The position numbers and the translations under genes were made by a program. A stretch of 64,000 nucleotides of DNA from Lotus japonicus (taxonomy: Eukaryota > Streptophyta > Magnoliopsida > Fabales > Fabaceae), in contig NC_080042.1 of the NCBI RefSeq assembly GCF_012489685.1, forward strand, positions 95,010,576 through 95,074,575, in the 5' to 3' direction. A model generated the notes under the pieces. It was not told the origin of the DNA and made no database searches. It worked only from the letters and a program-made list of their open reading frames with translations. Shown here piece after piece: positions 9,637 to 21,486 of the stretch. Each line of letters starts with the position of its first letter. Position 1 is the stretch's first letter.

Positions 9637-12199
9637 TCACTGTGTAGCCCGTAGACATGTTTTCCGATTATGTCCTGCCCCGCTGCAAAGAACACAGTGG
9701 GAAGTACGCCTCCCCGGTCCACTACCTCTAGAGGCACCACCAATGCGCCTTTTGATGGGTTTGAGTGGGTCACGCAAGTATTGATCAGCATCATTGGCCA
9801 CCACATGTACAATTTGTTTCACTCCATCACCTTTCTCCAATTTCTCCAACTTCCTTGCTTGCTTTAGAACCGGTTCATTTGTGTCCCGGAATGTTTCCGG
9901 TGCTCTACATGCTGCTTTACACATTCGCCTACAGTTTTCCCTCAATACTGTAAATCTACATAGATCCATGGGGTCCCATGCACCCAATTGTTCCCCACGC
10001 AGCTCAAGCCCCTCTTTTGAATCCTTGGTCCATCTCCCCATAATTAATGATGAGGGAATTCCAGGCAGGTCTAGATATCTACAAACAACAAGAATATGAT
10101 TGCATGGAATGCCATATGATTCCATCCTCATACAAGAGCACTTGAACTCACTGGTTGTTTTGCACATAGTCACATTCCATCTCCTACTGGACAAAGAAAA
10201 CCTTTCAACAAAGTAAATGATGCAAGTTGAAGTCTCCTTGAAAAGACTAACCTTTAGCATCAAACACCGGTGAACACCCTTAGAGACAAGCCTGAAAATG
10301 TTGTTCGTGTAATGGTTGGAAGCTGACTTTTCAAGCCTCTTCAATTGTGTTTGCGGCACATGGTCACCGTGCATTGATGCAAAATCTGCTTCAAGTTCCC
10401 TTTGTCGCTGATAACTCATATATCGAAAGAAGTTGTGCATAAAATCAGTCAAATTGTTCCATGAGTCTACAAACTTCCCAGCTGGGGCATGTAATCCCTC
10501 AACCCGAGAGGTTGTACGAAAGCCCGCAAAGAATTCACCCCGCATATATGCAACAGCCCACATCTTCCTCCGCTCATACAAATCCTGAACCCAAACATTG
10601 TCTTCACACCCACATTCAATAACCATTTGAGCCCACCTGTCCTCAATCTCCATAATTTCAAGATCCCAAAGCATGCATCTTGAAAACATTTGAACAAACT
10701 TGGGTTCTGAAACATTGCTTACTGCATTCCAAAGAAGATGCCAAGCACATAACCTGTGATGCGCATTTGGAAACACACTTTTAATTGCATTTTTCATTGC
10801 CAGATCTCCATCTGTGATTACTGATACCGGTGTTTTCCCCCGCATTGCATCTAACAAATTGTGAAGCAACCAAACATATGTCTCCTCTTTCTCATCAGAA
10901 ACTAAAGCTGCAGCAAAGATAATTGTCTGATTGTGATGATTAGCTCCAGAGAAAAGCACAAGTGACCGCTTGTACTTGTTTTTCTTGTATGTGGCATCAA
11001 ATGCCAACACATCCCCAAACAATAAATAGTTGTCCCGGCTGATTCCATCACTCCAAAACAACTTGTCCAACCTTCCTTCCTCATTAGAGGTGTGTTTCCA
11101 CATCAAGTCAAGATCCTTTTCCTTCAAATTACGTAAGAAACCGATCACACCTCTAGCATCACATACTTCCACCTTCTTCTTTTTAAATTTTTCATTGTAC
11201 ATTTGTCTAGGTCCAAATGAAACATTTTGATATCCACCCATCTGGTTGGCAAACACACCATAAGCCTGTGGAGTTGTAATGCTTGACTTCCTAAAGCTAC
11301 TCAATTGAGTAATGTCAGCCTCATTCATTCTCCTATGAGTAGGTACCAATCCAATCAATTTTTCTTCAACAAGTACATGATTATGATCATCACAAACAGA
11401 TCTAACATGCCAACGCTTGTTATCCTTATGAACATGGACCTGACAATAAGCCTTACAATCACATCTTGTGGACTTTTTCGGAAAACGCTTTCTCTTTTCA
11501 CCAGCATGACCATCAACCTCTGGCTCAGCTTTCTCTTTCCTTTTACCCTCCCTGAAGCAAACAAATCTCTGTTAGATTACATCTCCGTGATTGTTTTTGA
11601 GAACCTTAGCCTTCCTCGCCGCAAATCCATGCATCCGAGCATACCAACTGTAGAACAAGTAAGCAACCTCACGATCCGGAAAGTGATAGGTGACTATGTC
11701 ATTGACAGATAGTTGTTTGAAATTTACAATCCCCAAATCTTCTAAACCATTGATAGCAATCTCAGTTGGCGGCTTCACATCAACATTTTGTTCTTCAACC
11801 CCATTTTTAGACTCTTTTTCACATTCTTCTTCATCAGAATCAGTCCCTTGTTCATCTCCACTTTCCTGTTCTTCATCAGTCCCTTGTTCCTCATCAACAG
11901 AGACATGTACATCTCCTTCCCCTCCTTCAACCATTACTTTAACAACATGCTGAGGACCCTGGCGCAGTCAAATTAAATAAATTTCCCCAAATCAAACAAC
12001 TCATATACTAAGAAAACAATACGCTATAATTTAATTTAAAATCACACATTATCTTTGCTGCAACACTTCTCATGGAATCAAACACTTTGCCACTGGAAAC
12101 CATATTATGCAATTTAACTGTTACCTGAAATGCAGAGGAATCAAGTGCTGCTTCATCAATCCGAGTGTTCGACCTAGACTCCTGGGTATGGGAAGACAT
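9637..12199 (-). pseudogene. MULE transposase / FAR1-related gene with one premature stop
   Basis: Model: exon 1 12199-12125 (25 codons), GT/AG intron 12124-11959, exon 2 11958-9637. The product would be about 797 aa. Order of parts: acidic N-terminus; FAR1-type zinc-binding domain (FYSWYARMHGFAARKAKV ... CFREGKRK ... CDCKAYCQVHV ... HNH); MULE DDE domain (AFDATYKKNKYKR, VITDGDLAMKNAI, CAWHL, SRVEG); SWIM finger (CSCMRMESYGIPCNH); C-terminal CCHC knuckle (CVLCSGAGHNRKTC). Codon 154 is TAA (11574-11572) where the family normally has Gln. One C-to-T change in CAA would produce it, and the frame continues open on both sides. The same stop is in the second copy. It could be a dead transposase or a FAR1-like host gene. 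Terminal inverted repeats were not identified. Confidence 0.85.
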
Positions 12200-12868
12200 A
12201 TTCAACAGCCAGCGAACCCACCCTTTCCCACCGGCGAAACCGTTCCCACCAACTAACGCGAACAGAGAACGAAACCCGTTCCCACCGGCGAACCAAACCG
12301 TTTCCACCGCAGAACCAACCCGTTCCCTTCGGTGAACCAAACCGAGCTCACACTACTGCATAGGAAACCAAGATCGAACACATTCATTAGAAGGTGAAAG
12401 CTACTACCTCTACAACATCATTAACGGAAGGAAGATGGAGTAATGAGAAGGTGAAAGCTACAGCGAACCTATTGATGAAGAAGAAAGAAGAAAGCTACAG
12501 AGAAGGGGTGCTTCAAATCTGGTTAGGATTTGAGGATAAAACCTCACGAACCCTAGCTGTCCTGGAGTTGTTGATGAGGAAGAAAGAAGAAAGTTGGTTG
12601 ATGATGAATGAGAATGAATCAGGTTAGGAATTTGGGTTATTTTTAGTTAGAAAGGAGTATTAATTTACTGTAGTTTGTTTAAGTTGTATTAATTACCTGA
12701 CCCAATTAGTAGTTTGTTTAAGTTGTATTAATTATGTTCCAAATTTAACTTTTTACTGATACAATTACCTGACCCAATTAGTGCAAATCATATTAAGAAA
12801 ATTACTAACTATATAATTAATTATATATAATATATTGAGTATTTTATTTTTTAAAAATTTAAAAAAAA

Positions 12869-12937
12869 ACCTGCTGGACCTGCACTAGCAGGTCAAAAAC
12901 AGGTGGTGTAACCATGGACCACAAAAAAGTGGTCCAT
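12869..12937. repeat. Two adjacent small hairpins
   Basis: ACCTGCT/AGCAGGT (12869-12875 with 12887-12893), then ATGGACCAC/GTGGTCCAT with an A6 spacer (12914-12922 with 12929-12937). This might be the end of a transposon. The second copy is at 26618-26686. Confidence 0.6.
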
Positions 12938-13167
12938 AGTCCGTTGAGAAAGAGAAGACTAATATCTCCTCTTTTATCCTCCACTAGCGTGTGACACGTT
13001 GGCTCATGATCTGGCAGCAAGGCACATGAGAACGGCTTAGAGAGCTGGAAACCTAATGAAGTGATGGTCTAGTCTAATAGGAGTGACAGATTAGGGGGCT
13101 TAGTTGCACTGTAGCACCCACTTCCCAATATTTAGTGATAGATTTCAGTTTTTATCACTCCTAGACC

Positions 13168-13873
13168 TAGAGCTGTCAATACGGGCCAGCCCGACCCATA
13201 TGGGTCAGCCCGTATGGGTTGGGTTGAAAACGGGTTGGGTTGTGTCAACCCGGGTCTTAACGAGTCAGGAAAATATGAACCCAACCCGGCTCGCTACGAG
13301 CTCACGGGTTGGCGGGCTGGCTCGCGGGTTGAGTGAAATAAATATAAAAATTGAGAAATTGGATTAGAAAATGTTTAAAATGCTAAAAAAAAATAATTTC
13401 AAAAAAATATTTATAGAAATTGGTATCAACTCATAAAAAAGAGGTTTATCAACGCAATTATTTTTATCTCACATTTGCAATATAGAAAAAGAATTTAGTT
13501 TACAGGATATAAGAACACAATTATTTTATTGTCACATTTAAAATGAGATAAAAAATATAATAACAATAAATAAAACATAAAAAATTGACTCAAAATAAAA
13601 GAAATGAAAATTTCCATTTTTATATCTAAAATTAATCCATAAAACTAACCTGGAATTAAAGAGAAATAAAATAAATTTTTTAATAAAAAATAACTCTAAC
13701 CCGACGGGTTGGCTCGCTTGACCCGCGGGTTGGCCCGTCTAACCCGCGGGTTAAACGAGCCGGGTTGCCCTAACCCAAGTTCTTTTCGAGCTGGAATTTA
13801 ACCAACCCAACCCGGCTCATTTAGCCAACCTGTCGAGCTGGCCCGTGGGTTGGAAACTATATTGACAGCTCTA
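13168..13873. mobile_element. Non-autonomous hAT element with 8-bp TSD
   Basis: Ends TAGAGCTGTCAATA and TATTGACAGCTCTA are inverted repeats. Exact direct repeats CCTAGACC flank the element at 13160-13167 and 13874-13881. Eight base pairs and this terminus fit hAT. GGGTTGG/CCAACCC-rich arms surround an AT-rich centre with no coding capacity. Length 706 bp. Confidence 0.88.
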
Positions 13874-13881
13874 CCTAGACC

Positions 13882-15778
13882 TTTACTTTACGTGTTACTA
13901 GGCGCTGTGAAGCTGTTAGTTTTGATTGGTTTGATGTTTGCGGTTTAACTAGACCTATTAGTCACCACTACCGCCAATCTTGCCTTGGGCTCCTGTACTT
14001 GTCTGGCCTTTTGCCCATTGAAATGCAAACTGCCCATCTTTGACAAAAAAAAATAAAGGCCAAAGACCAAAATCCTCTCTTTATTTTCTGAAGGCTCAGC
14101 TCCCAAACGTAACTTTCTTTTATTCTTGATTTTATTCAACTTTTGTCATTATTATTTTTCTCTATTATGCTTCTCGAGTAATTTTTACTAATATATCATA
14201 GATTAAAAATGGTTTTAAATATTTTTCTTCAATAATGCACATATATGTTATAGTTAAAAATAAATACCTTTTTACGGAATTTTTCAGTTTTAAAATATTT
14301 TATACATATTATTTATTATTAAATAAGTTTAATTTTTTAATATTTGTCAAATGCAAAACTGAAGATAATTTCAGTGTTTTTTTAAAGTCAATTTTAAGTT
14401 GATGAATGTTTTTATTTAATGTAAGTAGTCGAATATTTTTTTACAATACAAGTATTTTCATTTTTAATTATTTTTTAATATATTATTACAAAGAAAATTT
14501 ATTATTTCTTAATGTATTTTAATATAAATGTATGAGATTTATATGGTTTAATGTAAAACTCAAGTCTCCTTTACATATAAATTGAAATTTTAAAATTTTA
14601 AAACTATTTTAACTAAATTATTTGTTAAAAACTATTATTTTATTATTGAATTTAATTTTAATATTTGTGAAATACAAAACTCAAGTAAATTTTGAATTTA
14701 TGAATGTTGTTATTTAATGTAAGTAGTTGAATGGTTTTGGACAATATAATTTTTTAAATTTTTAATTTTATTATTGTTGAATATATTTATTACAAAGTTT
14801 TTTTTTGCTTGGATGCTTTTAATACAATGCAACACTTGAGTTTTGCTTATGTATTTAATGCTAAAACTCAAATGTGCTTTATATATATATATAGATAGAT
14901 AGATTGATCTCTTAAGGTTTATGATGATTTAACTCAAATTTTTTCTAACCAATTTTAACAACTCTTTTGCATTACTTTCTTTCTCTCGATCACTTTTTAA
15001 TTTTTTGTGTTATTTTTTCCTTTTTGCAATTAACTTATCCAACGCGTATTGGTTGCCGTAATAAAAAATGATTGTTTCAATCATTAGATTGAATGTTCAA
15101 TTCCAATGAGTAATTTATACGAAACAAGTTAGTATTTCCTGGAGAAAGGCTTTGAAGTAAGTGTTATAAACGACATGATCAAAATAAGAGACTTGATTGG
15201 TGGCTGATCAAAGCGGCTTGGAAGGACTATCCCTACTTAATTTCACAGTTATTTACTTATTTGACAACCTTTCTATATGCAATTGCCTAGGAAGTGTGGT
15301 CCTGTGCGCTTTGGGGAGTGGTTAGCGCCAATGCTCGATGTTCTTAAATTTAACGTTAATGAAGCATTAAACGGGAACCGGGTGCAAGCGGGAATATTGG
15401 TGGTGCATGTGGTTTGAAACTATCATTATTTCTTGTAGTGTCAAATGAGCCTATGATGGATGGTGATTGTGCATGCAATTCTTAACGCCGTACTGTTTTG
15501 CTAGGAGTTTAAACTTTACAATATATATAATAGTTTAGACTGAATCTTCTAGCTACTGGAATTGGATGAGGGCACAATGCTAAAAATAAGCCGTGGAAAT
15601 TAAGCAATATTCGAAATTGTATCAATTTCCTTTGTAAAGAGATTAATTGCTTTTTGGTGTGATATTTATAGGGAGGAAAATTACTTTGTGGATACCTTGC
15701 TGCTTTAGATCGACCGTCTGATTTATGCGCATTGCTAGTAGGGTTGCCCTGTTTTTTCATTTTTGCCACTGATGAAAG
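13882..15778. other. Very AT-rich intergenic stretch, no gene seen
   Basis: No frame here resembles a protein. The block at about 14055-14135 is a diverged copy of 685-765 (GGCCAAAGACCAAAA, TGAAGGCTCAGCTCCCAAACG). Confidence 0.5.
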
Positions 15779-15961
15779 AATAATGTTTCATTCACACATT
15801 TTTTTGAGGTGGAGATCGGTGGAATGAGAACAGAGATATGAAGAAAATAAAAAATAAGAGAGAAAATATGAGATGTTATAAGTGATAAGATGAGAGAGAT
15901 AGAAATAAAAAAGGTGAAAATTGAGTGTTTAAAAAATGAAGGGTGTATATATCATTATTGC
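15779..15961. mobile_element. MITE family A (diverged copy)
   Basis: Starts AATAATGTTTCATTCACACA and ends GTGTATATATCATTATTGC, with the same purine-rich interior as 4647-4833. The flanks TGATGAAAG (15770-15778) and TCATGAAAT (15962-15970) are a decayed 9-bp duplication with two mismatches. Confidence 0.65.
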
Positions 15962-17051
15962 TCATGAAATCAAGACTTTGGTCTTTCTTCATTTGAATAA
16001 TATTTTGCTTGGTCAATAAAAGATATATAAGAGAGTTGAATAAGGGTAATATATATATTATGATTATTGTTTGGGATAGACATGGTAATAATAGAATTAT
16101 TATATTATATGAACATTGAGAAGTAAATTAAATTTTCATCATGATAAAAAATACAATACTTTTAAAATTTATTTTTCTAAGTTATGAAATGATGTTAACT
16201 GAATAATATATATATATATATATATAGCAAGTAATAGGGAAAAAGCTAGCTATTGTTTATAACTAAAAGTCTAAAATCAATCTTTTCACCAAAGCTAGTA
16301 GGAGTGATGTACGTTGTTGGCATGGAATAGGTATAGGCGTATAGCAGTAGAGTTTGGGAGAGTGAAGAAGGAGTTTGGATAACAACAACTCGGATCTTTG
16401 AATCACTCCACCCAGTACAGCTGTATAGTGTGCAGCTGGTCAAGGTACTATTTTCGTATATGCTTGCTAGCTAGCTTTATATATGCAGTGTTTGTTTTTG
16501 CAATTTTGATGCTAATCCAAACTCATCTTTTTATTTGTCTTTTCTACTCCTTTTCCTTTTTATTGTAATTGCAAAACGATTCACACCTGCAATTTCTGCT
16601 CCATTTCCTTGCAATATTGTCTACACATATTTTGGCTCTATTATTATTTTGAGGCTGGAGATCAGAAACTTTCTTTTGCCCGAGCGAGCGTATTCAACAA
16701 GTATATGCTTAACAAGGAAGTGTTTTGTTTCTTCTGCTGCTCTGCTGCCAATACAACACCACTACCCCTACCCCGGCCCTACACCCAACAATATCACTCT
16801 AACGGTCTTCTTTTCAATACTATACTAGTCTTCAATTCCCGTTAATGTATCTCTATATGGAATGGAATGTGTGTTTGAATATGGTTTAGACTAACACATG
16901 AATATATTCTTTTCTAGTATCACTAATAAAATTATGTCATGTCACAACTATAATCTTTTATAAATGATTTTAAATGAATTGACATAACTTAATTGGTGTG
17001 AATGTGACTAGAAGATTTCCTCCTGGTTTTAATTTTATTGTTTTAGTTAAA
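15962..17051. other. Intergenic stretch, no gene seen
   Basis: Contains a TA microsatellite near 16207-16226. Short frames at 16246-16443 and 16535-16845 show no family resemblance and are interrupted by low-complexity sequence. Confidence 0.4.
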
Positions 17052-17342
17052 ATTAAGAGTAAAATACATTTACTCAACCATAAAGTTTGATGTGGTAGTT
17101 AATTTACCTTATTCCTTACTTGGCAGTTTGACCCATACTCATACTCATACTCAGGGGCGGAGTCAAGATTTGAACATTAGCGGATTACGGATTTAAACAT
17201 AAGGGGACTAAGAAATAATAAAATTCAAAATTTTCACATATATATATACAACATGTGCAACAAATAAATGTTTGACACAGTAAGTTATAGAAAAATGCAA
17301 AATTGTGAGTGAGAAATTTGTTACCATGGAAGCATTGAGTAC
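17052..17342 (+). repeat. Diverged repeat at the duplication junction
   Basis: Matches 30801-31080 with about 5% substitutions plus indels, whereas the DNA to its left is almost identical between the copies. It contains CAGGGGCGGAGTCAAGATTTGAA, which resembles the start of a plant hAT or MULE element. It is probably the hybrid repeat formed by unequal crossing over. Confidence 0.65.
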
Positions 17343-18268
17343 TTCATAATTTTGTGAAAACTAATTGGTTAACTAATTTTATTTAAAATATAGGCTATCT
17401 TCAAAACAATAAAATAGGCTAATTAATAAAATTTAAATTAATTTTAGTTATTTAAAATATAGACTCATTCATGAAAATGTAAAAAATTTATATTTAATAG
17501 AATATTGATTAATTTTTAAATGTATTTTTTATTCAAATATAAATTTGATACAATTTTTCTTATCATATTTTGTCCTTATCATGTCATGTTGCTATCCTAT
17601 TCACATATCATGTCATATCCTGTTGCTATCCTGTTCACATATCATATCTTATTCTGACCACCAAACGGTCCTTAGACATGATGCGATAAGAGACATGATA
17701 ATGTTATCTTATCCTGCTGACACAACAAACAACAAATTACAACAAGATATGATTACTGCTATCTCATCATGTCTGTTTATCTTGTCCACCAAACGGGCCC
17801 AGTGGTCATGATAAGATATGATATATGAACAAGATAACAACATGAAATGATAAGAGCAGGATAAACTCTTATCATATCCTGTGTTTGAGGTGCACATGAT
17901 AAGGACATGATATGATAAGGAAAAATGTATAAAAGTGATATTTGAATAAAAAATTCATTTAAAAGTTGATCATTCTATTAATTTAAATTTTTATACATTT
18001 TCATGAATGAGTCTATATTTTAAAATAACTAAAATTAATTTAAATTTTATTAATTAGCCTATTTTGTTATTTTCAAGATAGCCTATATTTTAAATAAAAG
18101 TTAACTAAATTAAGAATATTATTATTTGAAAAGTACTTTATATTAAAATTATAAACTATTATATAAGTAGATAAATAATTTTAAATAATAGGAGATGAAA
18201 ATAGAAAATTAGTCTATTACTATTAAAAAATCAATATTTGTAACCAATTGGTTTTCACTTAATTGTGA
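17343..18268. mobile_element. Long foldback (inverted-repeat) element
   Basis: The left arm, 17343-17584, is the inverse of 17894-18268. Shared blocks include GTGAAAACTAATTGGTTA/TAACCAATTGGTTTTCAC, ATATAGGCTATCTT and AGACTCATTCATGAAAATG. The left arm lacks about 170 bp present in the right. The centre continues as an inverted repeat around 17735 with CCACCAAACGG motifs. It starts exactly where homology with the second copy stops. No clear target-site duplication was found. Confidence 0.75.
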
Positions 18269-18425
18269 CACGTGATAAATAAGAAAAATTAACTAAATTA
18301 AAAATATTATTATTATAAAATTAATTTATATTTAAATTATTATATAAGTAGATAATAATTTTTAAATAATAGGAGATGAAAATATTAAATTATTCTATTA
18401 CTATTAATAAATTAATATTTGTAAG
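18095..18425 (+). repeat. Direct repeat of ~150-170 bp in the right arm
   Basis: 18095-18244 and 18278-18425 share ATTAACTAAATTAA.AATATTATTATT, TATATAAGTAGATAA and AATAGGAGATGAAAAT. The second block lies just outside the foldback arm. Confidence 0.65.
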
Positions 18426-18584
18426 TGAGTAGTCTGTTTTACTATTTATGAATAATAATTTTATTTATTTTTATATTTATTAATTAATATTAGTTAAATT
18501 AATATTTTTACATTTATTAATTAATATCATTATAAATTATATAATATTAAAATAAATTAATTTGGAGTTAGGATACTGAAAGAA

Positions 18585-18770
18585 AATATATAACTGGTAT
18601 CCTATCATGTTCTATCCTAAGTCCTTACTCCCCCCTCATAATAACTTTTACACATGATGGATATGATAGGATAGGAGACATGACAGTGTTATCCTATCCT
18701 GCCGGCGCAACAAACATCAGATAACAACATGATATGATTACTATAATGTCATATCCTATCCGACCATGAA
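18585..18770. mobile_element. Fragment related to the core of the foldback element
   Basis: GACATGACAGTGTTATCCTATCCTGC and CAACATGATATGATTACT match the core at about 17692-17760. It is a shorter, diverged relative. From 18771 to 19438 no gene is seen, only GGTGGTGG-rich sequence. Confidence 0.5.
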
Positions 18771-20355
18771 GTAGACACAAGTTGCTCGGTTCGGTTTTGG
18801 CCGGATCACAGTTTTAGTGGCAGTCTGAGCGGTTGTGAAAAAAAAAATTGCAAACAGAGCAGAGAGAAGAAGAACATAAATCACTGTTATTCTGAAAAGA
18901 AAATAATGTTACAAATTTTGACAAAAGGAAACAAATTACATATGATAAAATCGGTGCTTGCATACGCATCAGAGTCCTCTTTTGATTCTTCTCTCTCGAT
19001 CTTCATCTCTTGATCTCTCGGGGAGAAGAATAGAGAAGTAGGCAATAGAGCATGCCAGCAACAACGTCGACAGAAGGAGATGAGAAGCATACAACGAAAC
19101 CAAATCGCGGAAAGGAACCACCTTTTTTAGAGATCAATCACTCCACCGCAGGTAGAATAGTAGAAGGGTTGTCATATTTGATGGTGGGGGCGGATGTGGT
19201 GGTGAAGTGGTGGTTGGTGTGGTGCTAGGGTTTAACCTGCTGGGGTTGGTGCCGCCGGAGTGGATAACAAATCAATGATGAGACATGCATGCAAGAAGAA
19301 TAAAGGCTTTGGAGGCACATGGTGGTGGGGGTGGTCGCGACAACGGTTTGTTATGGGTGGTGGGGATGGGTGCGGTTAGGGTTTGTTGAGGGTGGTGTGG
19401 TGAACCGTTGCTAGGGTTCAAGGGTTGGGAAGTGGGTTAAGGATAGTATTTATATCTTAGGGTTGTGGGTGGGCTGATGTAGATTGGGCCTGGGTTAGAT
19501 TATTATTTTTTAAATCTGGTTCGGTCGGGCTAGAGCCTAAATCGAAACCGACCGGTTCAACCCTAGCGAACACATATTTATTGAACCGATCAAAACCGAA
19601 CCGAACTGAACCGAACCAACCCATTCATTAAAAACCGGCCGATTTGGACGGTTCGGTTCAGTATTTCATGGACATCCCTACTGTGAAGTGGAATGACACT
19701 GTTACCAAATTAGTGACTGTCTCACCTCTAATAATCATATTATATGACATTGAAAAGTCAGTTGGATTATTAAATATATGTGGCAGTTGTCCTCTATTAG
19801 CCACGTCCCCAATTAATAACGAAAATTAACAACAACACTAAAATTAAATTGGCGTATCTTATTAAAAATGTGATGTTATGTGAACAAATATAATAAATCT
19901 CAACCGTTAAATCTTATCATGAATGATTCAGATTAAAATATAAAATAATATAATTTTTTAAAGTGATGACATGCAGTTTCAAAAAAAAAAAAGTGATGAC
20001 ATGACTATTAATTTGAACCTAATAACTTAACATTTTGGTCTAAGATGTGAAGAATATAAGTGTTCTCACTTGAGAAAGAGAAGATGAATATCTCTTTTAT
20101 CCTCCTCTAGCGTGTGACTTGAGGCCAAAGACCAAAAACCTCTCTTTATTTTCTGAAGGCTCAGCTCCCAAACGTAACTTTCCCTTTATTCTTGATTTTT
20201 TCCTTATCTCAATCTCTGATTCTCTTCTCTGCATCTCTTAAACTTGCTAATGCTTGATTGATCTCGATCTGCCATCGCTGATTCTCTTCTTCGCTTCCTG
20301 CTTAGGTGGGGAGCGGGAAATTGATTGCCATTTTTCTATGTGATAGTATTAGACT

Positions 20356-20531
20356 CAATAATGTTATCTTAACAAACCATTTCCACCTCCACCTCATGTA
20401 AAGAAGAAGAAAAAAGAAAAGTAATGAGTGATATGATTTGTGATGTAACAGGAAATGCAGAGAGAAATAGGAAGAAAAATGTGTGGAAATGAGATGGAAG
20501 AGAAAGTGAGGTGTGTATATATCATTACTCG
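20356..20531. mobile_element. MITE family A, duplicate of 916-1090
   Basis: Same element and flanks as at 916-1090, carried by the second tandem unit. It has one extra A in an A run. Confidence 0.75.
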
Positions 20532-21137
20532 TATCAGACTTGGGAAAAAGAGAGTGGTTGAGGTTTTTTACAGCTATACCTCTGCTGCTTCTTGCCATGA
20601 AAATGGTAAAAAGCTTCTTGCATGAAAATGGTAAAAATGGGGCAGTTCAAAAAAGTTACTAATGGAGAAGTAGATTGGGTACAGGGTCCTCGGTGTGCAA
20701 CCCTTCGAATGGAAATGCTTTACATCATTAACATATTGTCATTTTCATGATCCATTGATTGATTTAAAATGCGCATCAGCAATCAAAAACTGGAAACGAA
20801 GAAGAGTGATGTTATGGGGGGGGGGGGGGGGGTGGGGAGTAGCTGGTTGCAGAGAGCTGTTACCATGTGACAACCTTTCGTTCAAATAGAAACTATACGG
20901 TGTGTTTGACCTATCAAAAAGTAAATGTTCTTACCTTTTCACTCTAAATCCTTTAACAAATTGATCAAGCTAAGTAACACACAAGTATATCTACTAGAGA
21001 GTAACACATATATGACCTAATGTTTACTCTGTCCCACATACGCACACAAGTGACCCAATTACAATTTATATTAAATTTTGAAGCGAGATATGTAGCATTT
21101 ATTTTCATGTATCTTTTGTTCTAGCCACGACTTTTTT

Positions 21138-21237
21138 NNNNNNNNNNNNNNNNNNNNNNNNNNNNNNNNNNNNNNNNNNNNNNNNNNNNNNNNNNNNNNN
21201 NNNNNNNNNNNNNNNNNNNNNNNNNNNNNNNNNNNNN
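21138..21237. other. Assembly gap of 100 Ns
   Basis: A run of exactly 100 N, the usual placeholder for a gap of unknown size. The last bases before it are the first nine of a MULE-type inverted-repeat element (the counterpart of 1681). The first bases after it are in the middle of the NHL gene. If the second unit is complete, about 5.8 kb is missing, including the 302-aa membrane protein gene and the first two thirds of the NHL gene. Confidence 0.98.
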
Positions 21238-21474
21238 ACACTTCAAGTTCAAATCAATGTGGTTGATCAATTTGTGGGAAACAACATTGTCGCTTCTAGA
21301 GCTCGGGGAAAAATAGATTTTGGGCTTAAGTTGTATGCTCGTTACAGTAGCGCAATTGATGAGGATACCATGTATTTTTACTGCAGGAATCTTTCATTTG
21401 TGTTCAATACCAATAATGCTACTTTTGCTCTTGGCACTTGTTTGTCTAATCCAGAAATTTATTTCCTGCCATGA
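21238..21474 (+). CDS. NHL (LEA_2) protein, 3' part only, cut by the assembly gap
   Basis: The last 78 codons are identical to the C-terminus of the 7073-7720 gene, from TLQVQINVVDQF to the stop. The 5' part is in the N run. If the missing sequence equals copy one, this is a second intact gene. Followed by the same C-terminal relic (about 21487-21653), which here has one base fewer. Confidence 0.8.
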   Translation, partial: TLQVQINVVDQFVGNNIVASRARGKIDFGLKLYARYSSAIDEDTMYFYCRNLSFVFNTNNATFALGTCLSNPEIYFLP

Positions 21475-21486
21475 TTTCAAATCATT

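Larger units (their letters stand above)
1..17342. repeat. First copy of a ~19.4 kb tandem segmental duplication
   Basis: Positions 1-1689 match 19439-21137, and 7484-17342 match 21238-31080. Between about 8.4 and 17.05 kb the two copies differ at roughly two positions: t/c near 14114 against 27863, and t/g near 16825 against 30574. The final ~290 bp (17052-17342 against 30801-31080) carries about 14 substitutions and several indels, and homology then stops. The left end of this unit lies before the window. If this is a simple head-to-tail duplication, the ~2.1 kb just upstream of position 1 should match 17343-19438. Confidence 0.93.

Noticed and set aside
9637..12199. Active transposon with its own terminal inverted repeats around the MULE/FAR1 gene
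   Set aside because: I looked for long inverted repeats and a 9-bp duplication around 8.5-9.6 kb and 12.2-13.1 kb and found none that pair.
12008..12340. 110-codon frame upstream of the MULE/FAR1 gene
   Set aside because: Only its inner ATG at 12199 and the part up to the donor at 12125 fit the spliced gene model. The rest is leader or intron.
16535..16845. Two overlapping frames in the intergenic stretch, also at 30284-30594
   Set aside because: No motif or conserved pattern. Their conservation between copies is explained by the recent duplication.
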